64,000 nt of DNA from Parvularia atlantis (lineage: Eukaryota; Opisthokonta; Rotosphaerida), in the NCBI GenBank assembly GCA_943704415.1, contig CALSCO010000787.1, positions 1 through 64,000 of the forward strand. The letters run 5' to 3'. Within the stretch, counting starts at the first letter, position 1. The number at the start of each line of letters is the position of its first letter. The notes beneath the pieces were generated by a model. It searched no databases. It saw only the letters and a program-made list of their open reading frames with translations, and was not told the origin of the DNA. The translations under genes and the position numbers were made by a program. Below are positions 62,438 through 64,000 of the stretch, piece after piece.

Positions 62438-64000
62438 ATGGCACACCCGGCGTGGACGCGGTTGGGTGACGCGATCGTCGTGTCACGTGCCGTGCTCGGC
62501 GTCGTCGCGCGCGCCGTCCGCGGGCCGCCGGGCCGTGCGCCGCTTGGTGCTGGCGACACGGCTGCTGGTGCTGGACGGGAGGTGGCGATCGGACGAGAGG
62601 CGTTGATCAGCGATGCGGCGGCGATCAGCGATGCGGCGGCGATCGCGGCGGTACCAGCTCCTGCACCTCCTGCACCATCTGCACCTCCTACAGCAGCTCC
62701 AGCACCTGCGCCCGCATCGCCTGCACCTTCTCCTGCACCAGGATCTGCACCATCAGCCACAACGTCTCCATCTGCACCTGCACCACCCCGCCACTCTCCG
62801 GCATTAGCACCTTCTCCTGCATCAGCTGCACCATCACCTCCATCTGCACCACCAACGCAACCAGCACCACAACCACCATCTGCACCTCAGTCAGCGTACC
62901 ACAGCGAGATCGAGCAGCTGCGCAGCGTCGGCCGCGAGACGCCCGTGCCGACGACGCGCATCGGCCGCCTGTGGCGCTACGGCGGGCTCGCGGTCGGCAT
63001 GACGGTCGGCGCGGCGGCCGAGGCCGTGCGGCGTGCGGCGGGTGGCGGGGGCGGCACGAACGGTGCGTCCTCATCAGCACAATGCACGCACTGATCGAGG
63101 CGCCGCAGAGCCGATCATGCTCAACGCGGCCAACGCCGAGCGCCTCGTCAGCACGCTCAGCCGCATGCGCGGCGCCGCGCTCAAGCTCGGCCAGATGCTG
63201 AGCATCCAGGGTGCGTGCGCCTCATGCAGCACGTTTGCCGTCGTCTGACGTGCACAGACAACGACGCCATCCCCGCCGAGATCCGCACCGTGCTGCAGCG
63301 CGTGCGCCAGACGGCTGACTACATGCCGCGGGCGCAGCGCGAGGTGTGCGCGGCATCGAACGAGCACGGTGCTGGTGCTCACCCGGCGCGCAGTACGTCC
63401 TCCGCAGCGACCTCGGCGACGACTGGCGCGCGTGCTTCGCGCACTTTGACGACGTGCCCGTCGCCGCGGCGTCGATCGGGCAGGTGCACAAGGTCAAGAC
63501 GCACGACGGGCGCTGGGCCGCGCTCAAGCTGCAGTTCCCGGGCGTGGCGACGTCGATCCAGTCGGACCTCGACAACCTCAAAACGCTCCTCCTGTTCTCA
63601 CGCGCCCTGCCCAAGGGCCTCTTCCTCGACCGCACAATCGAGGCCGCCAAGCGCGAACTCGCGTGGGAGACCGACTACGAACGCGAGGGTGTGCCGGCCA
63701 CCCTCGCACTGCACGCGCATGGCCTGATCGAGCGCGCTCAGCGGCGTTCACGGAGCGGTTCCGCGCGCTGCTCGCCGACCAGAGCGACATCTTTGGCGTG
63801 CCCGAGGTCTTCCGCTCGCTGTCGACGGTGCGGGCGCGTCGCTGGACAGCCTCGCCGCTCACACAACCGCGCAGAAACGCGTCATCACGACCGAGTGGAT
63901 GGCGGGCGTCCCGGCCGAGCGCGTCGCCGAGATGAGCCAGGAGACGCGCAATCACGTGCGCTGCGTCGCATTTGAGCAAGGCGCTGACCCCGCACGCAGG
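62438..64000 (+). CDS. COQ8/ADCK-type atypical kinase-like protein (3' part outside window)
   Basis: COQ8 proteins are mitochondrial inner-membrane ATPases needed for ubiquinone synthesis. First ATG at 62438. N-terminus: basic [20 protein letters not shown], then about 90 residues of Pro/Ala/Ser (62640-62900). Family blocks follow: [49 protein letters not shown] (the KxGQ motif that marks COQ8), [54 protein letters not shown] (Ala-rich nucleotide loop), [20 protein letters not shown] (catalytic Lys), [13 protein letters not shown] and [18 protein letters not shown]. The last intron starts near 63957 and its CAG falls on the final base of the window, so the catalytic loop and C-terminus are missing. 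The Pro/Ala segment is unusual for the family. Confidence 0.88.

Noticed and set aside
62640-62900. CRISPR-like or satellite array from the repeated CACC units
   Set aside because: Unit length and spacing are irregular and the stretch stays open in the COQ8 frame; it codes a Pro/Ala linker.

Overview
This window is nuclear DNA of a GC-rich, gene-dense, intron-rich eukaryote. I see no operons with ribosome-binding sites, no rRNA, no complete tRNA, no CRISPR array and no transposon or virus-derived element. Genes sit on both strands, usually tens to a few hundred bases apart, and most are cut by many short introns (mostly about 35-80 nt) with an unusual, very constant donor, GTGCG(T/C), and a (C)AG acceptor often preceded by CTGAC, CTCAC or CTAAC. 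Gene content (M18BP1/KNL2, DENND4, PHF12/Rco1, JMJD6, a shootin-like protein, GCN1, UBE2K, mitoferrin) fits a free-living protist, perhaps on the amoebozoan/opisthokont side; that placement is inference and I cannot name the species. All protein descriptions come from exons joined by eye, so domain identities are firmer than exact exon edges.

Layout, left to right. 0-2 kb: 3' part of a KNL2/M18BP1-like centromere protein on +. 1.9-8.6 kb: a DENND4-type Rab exchange factor on - with a short ORF at its end. 8.6-9.8 kb: neutral sphingomyelinase-like enzyme (-). 9.9-10.6 kb: WW-domain membrane protein (+). 10.7-12.2 kb: unknown multipass membrane protein (-). 12.5-14.3 kb: GatA-type amidase (+). 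14.4-24.4 kb: GCN1 (+). 24.9-32.6 kb: a very large minus-strand gene joining a class-3 lipase-like domain, a membrane hairpin, a dynamin/IRG-like GTPase and a complete HECT ubiquitin ligase. 33.1-33.9 kb: secreted protein (-). 33.9-35.6 kb: malonyl-CoA decarboxylase (+). 35.7-38.5 kb: prolyl-tRNA synthetase with an N-terminal YbaK editing domain (-). 38.8-41.2 kb: shootin-like coiled-coil protein (+). 41.3-43.0 kb: mitoferrin (-). 43.2-44.4 kb: monoacylglycerol lipase (+). 44.5-46.6 kb: GH13 alpha-glucosidase (-). 46.8-47.8 kb: UBE2K (+). 47.9-48.6 kb: stand-alone PTB/IRS-like domain (-). 48.9-53.1 kb: PHF12/Rco1-like double-PHD protein (+). 53.1-54.9 kb: Rieske choline-monooxygenase-like enzyme (-). 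55.0-56.3 kb: a divergent pair of related secreted proteins. 56.4-58.2 kb: JMJD6 (-). 58.2-60.1 kb: peroxisomal-type citrate synthase (+). 60.2-61.9 kb: BCKDH E1-beta (+). 61.9-62.4 kb: TXNDC17-like thioredoxin (+). 62.4 kb to the edge: COQ8/ADCK kinase-like protein (+), cut off.

The genes do not form one pathway. Recurring themes are mitochondrial and acyl-CoA metabolism (GatA, malonyl-CoA decarboxylase, mitoferrin, BCKDHB, COQ8, citrate synthase), translation and its stress control (GCN1, ProRS, GatA), ubiquitin (HECT giant, UBE2K) and chromatin/centromere (KNL2, PHF12, JMJD6). The strongest candidate for something undescribed is the lipase-GTPase-HECT fusion at 24864-32586. Secondary leads are the GTGCG intron system, a palindrome shared by two divergent promoters, an ATG-bearing minisatellite in front of UBE2K, and the small secreted-protein family.
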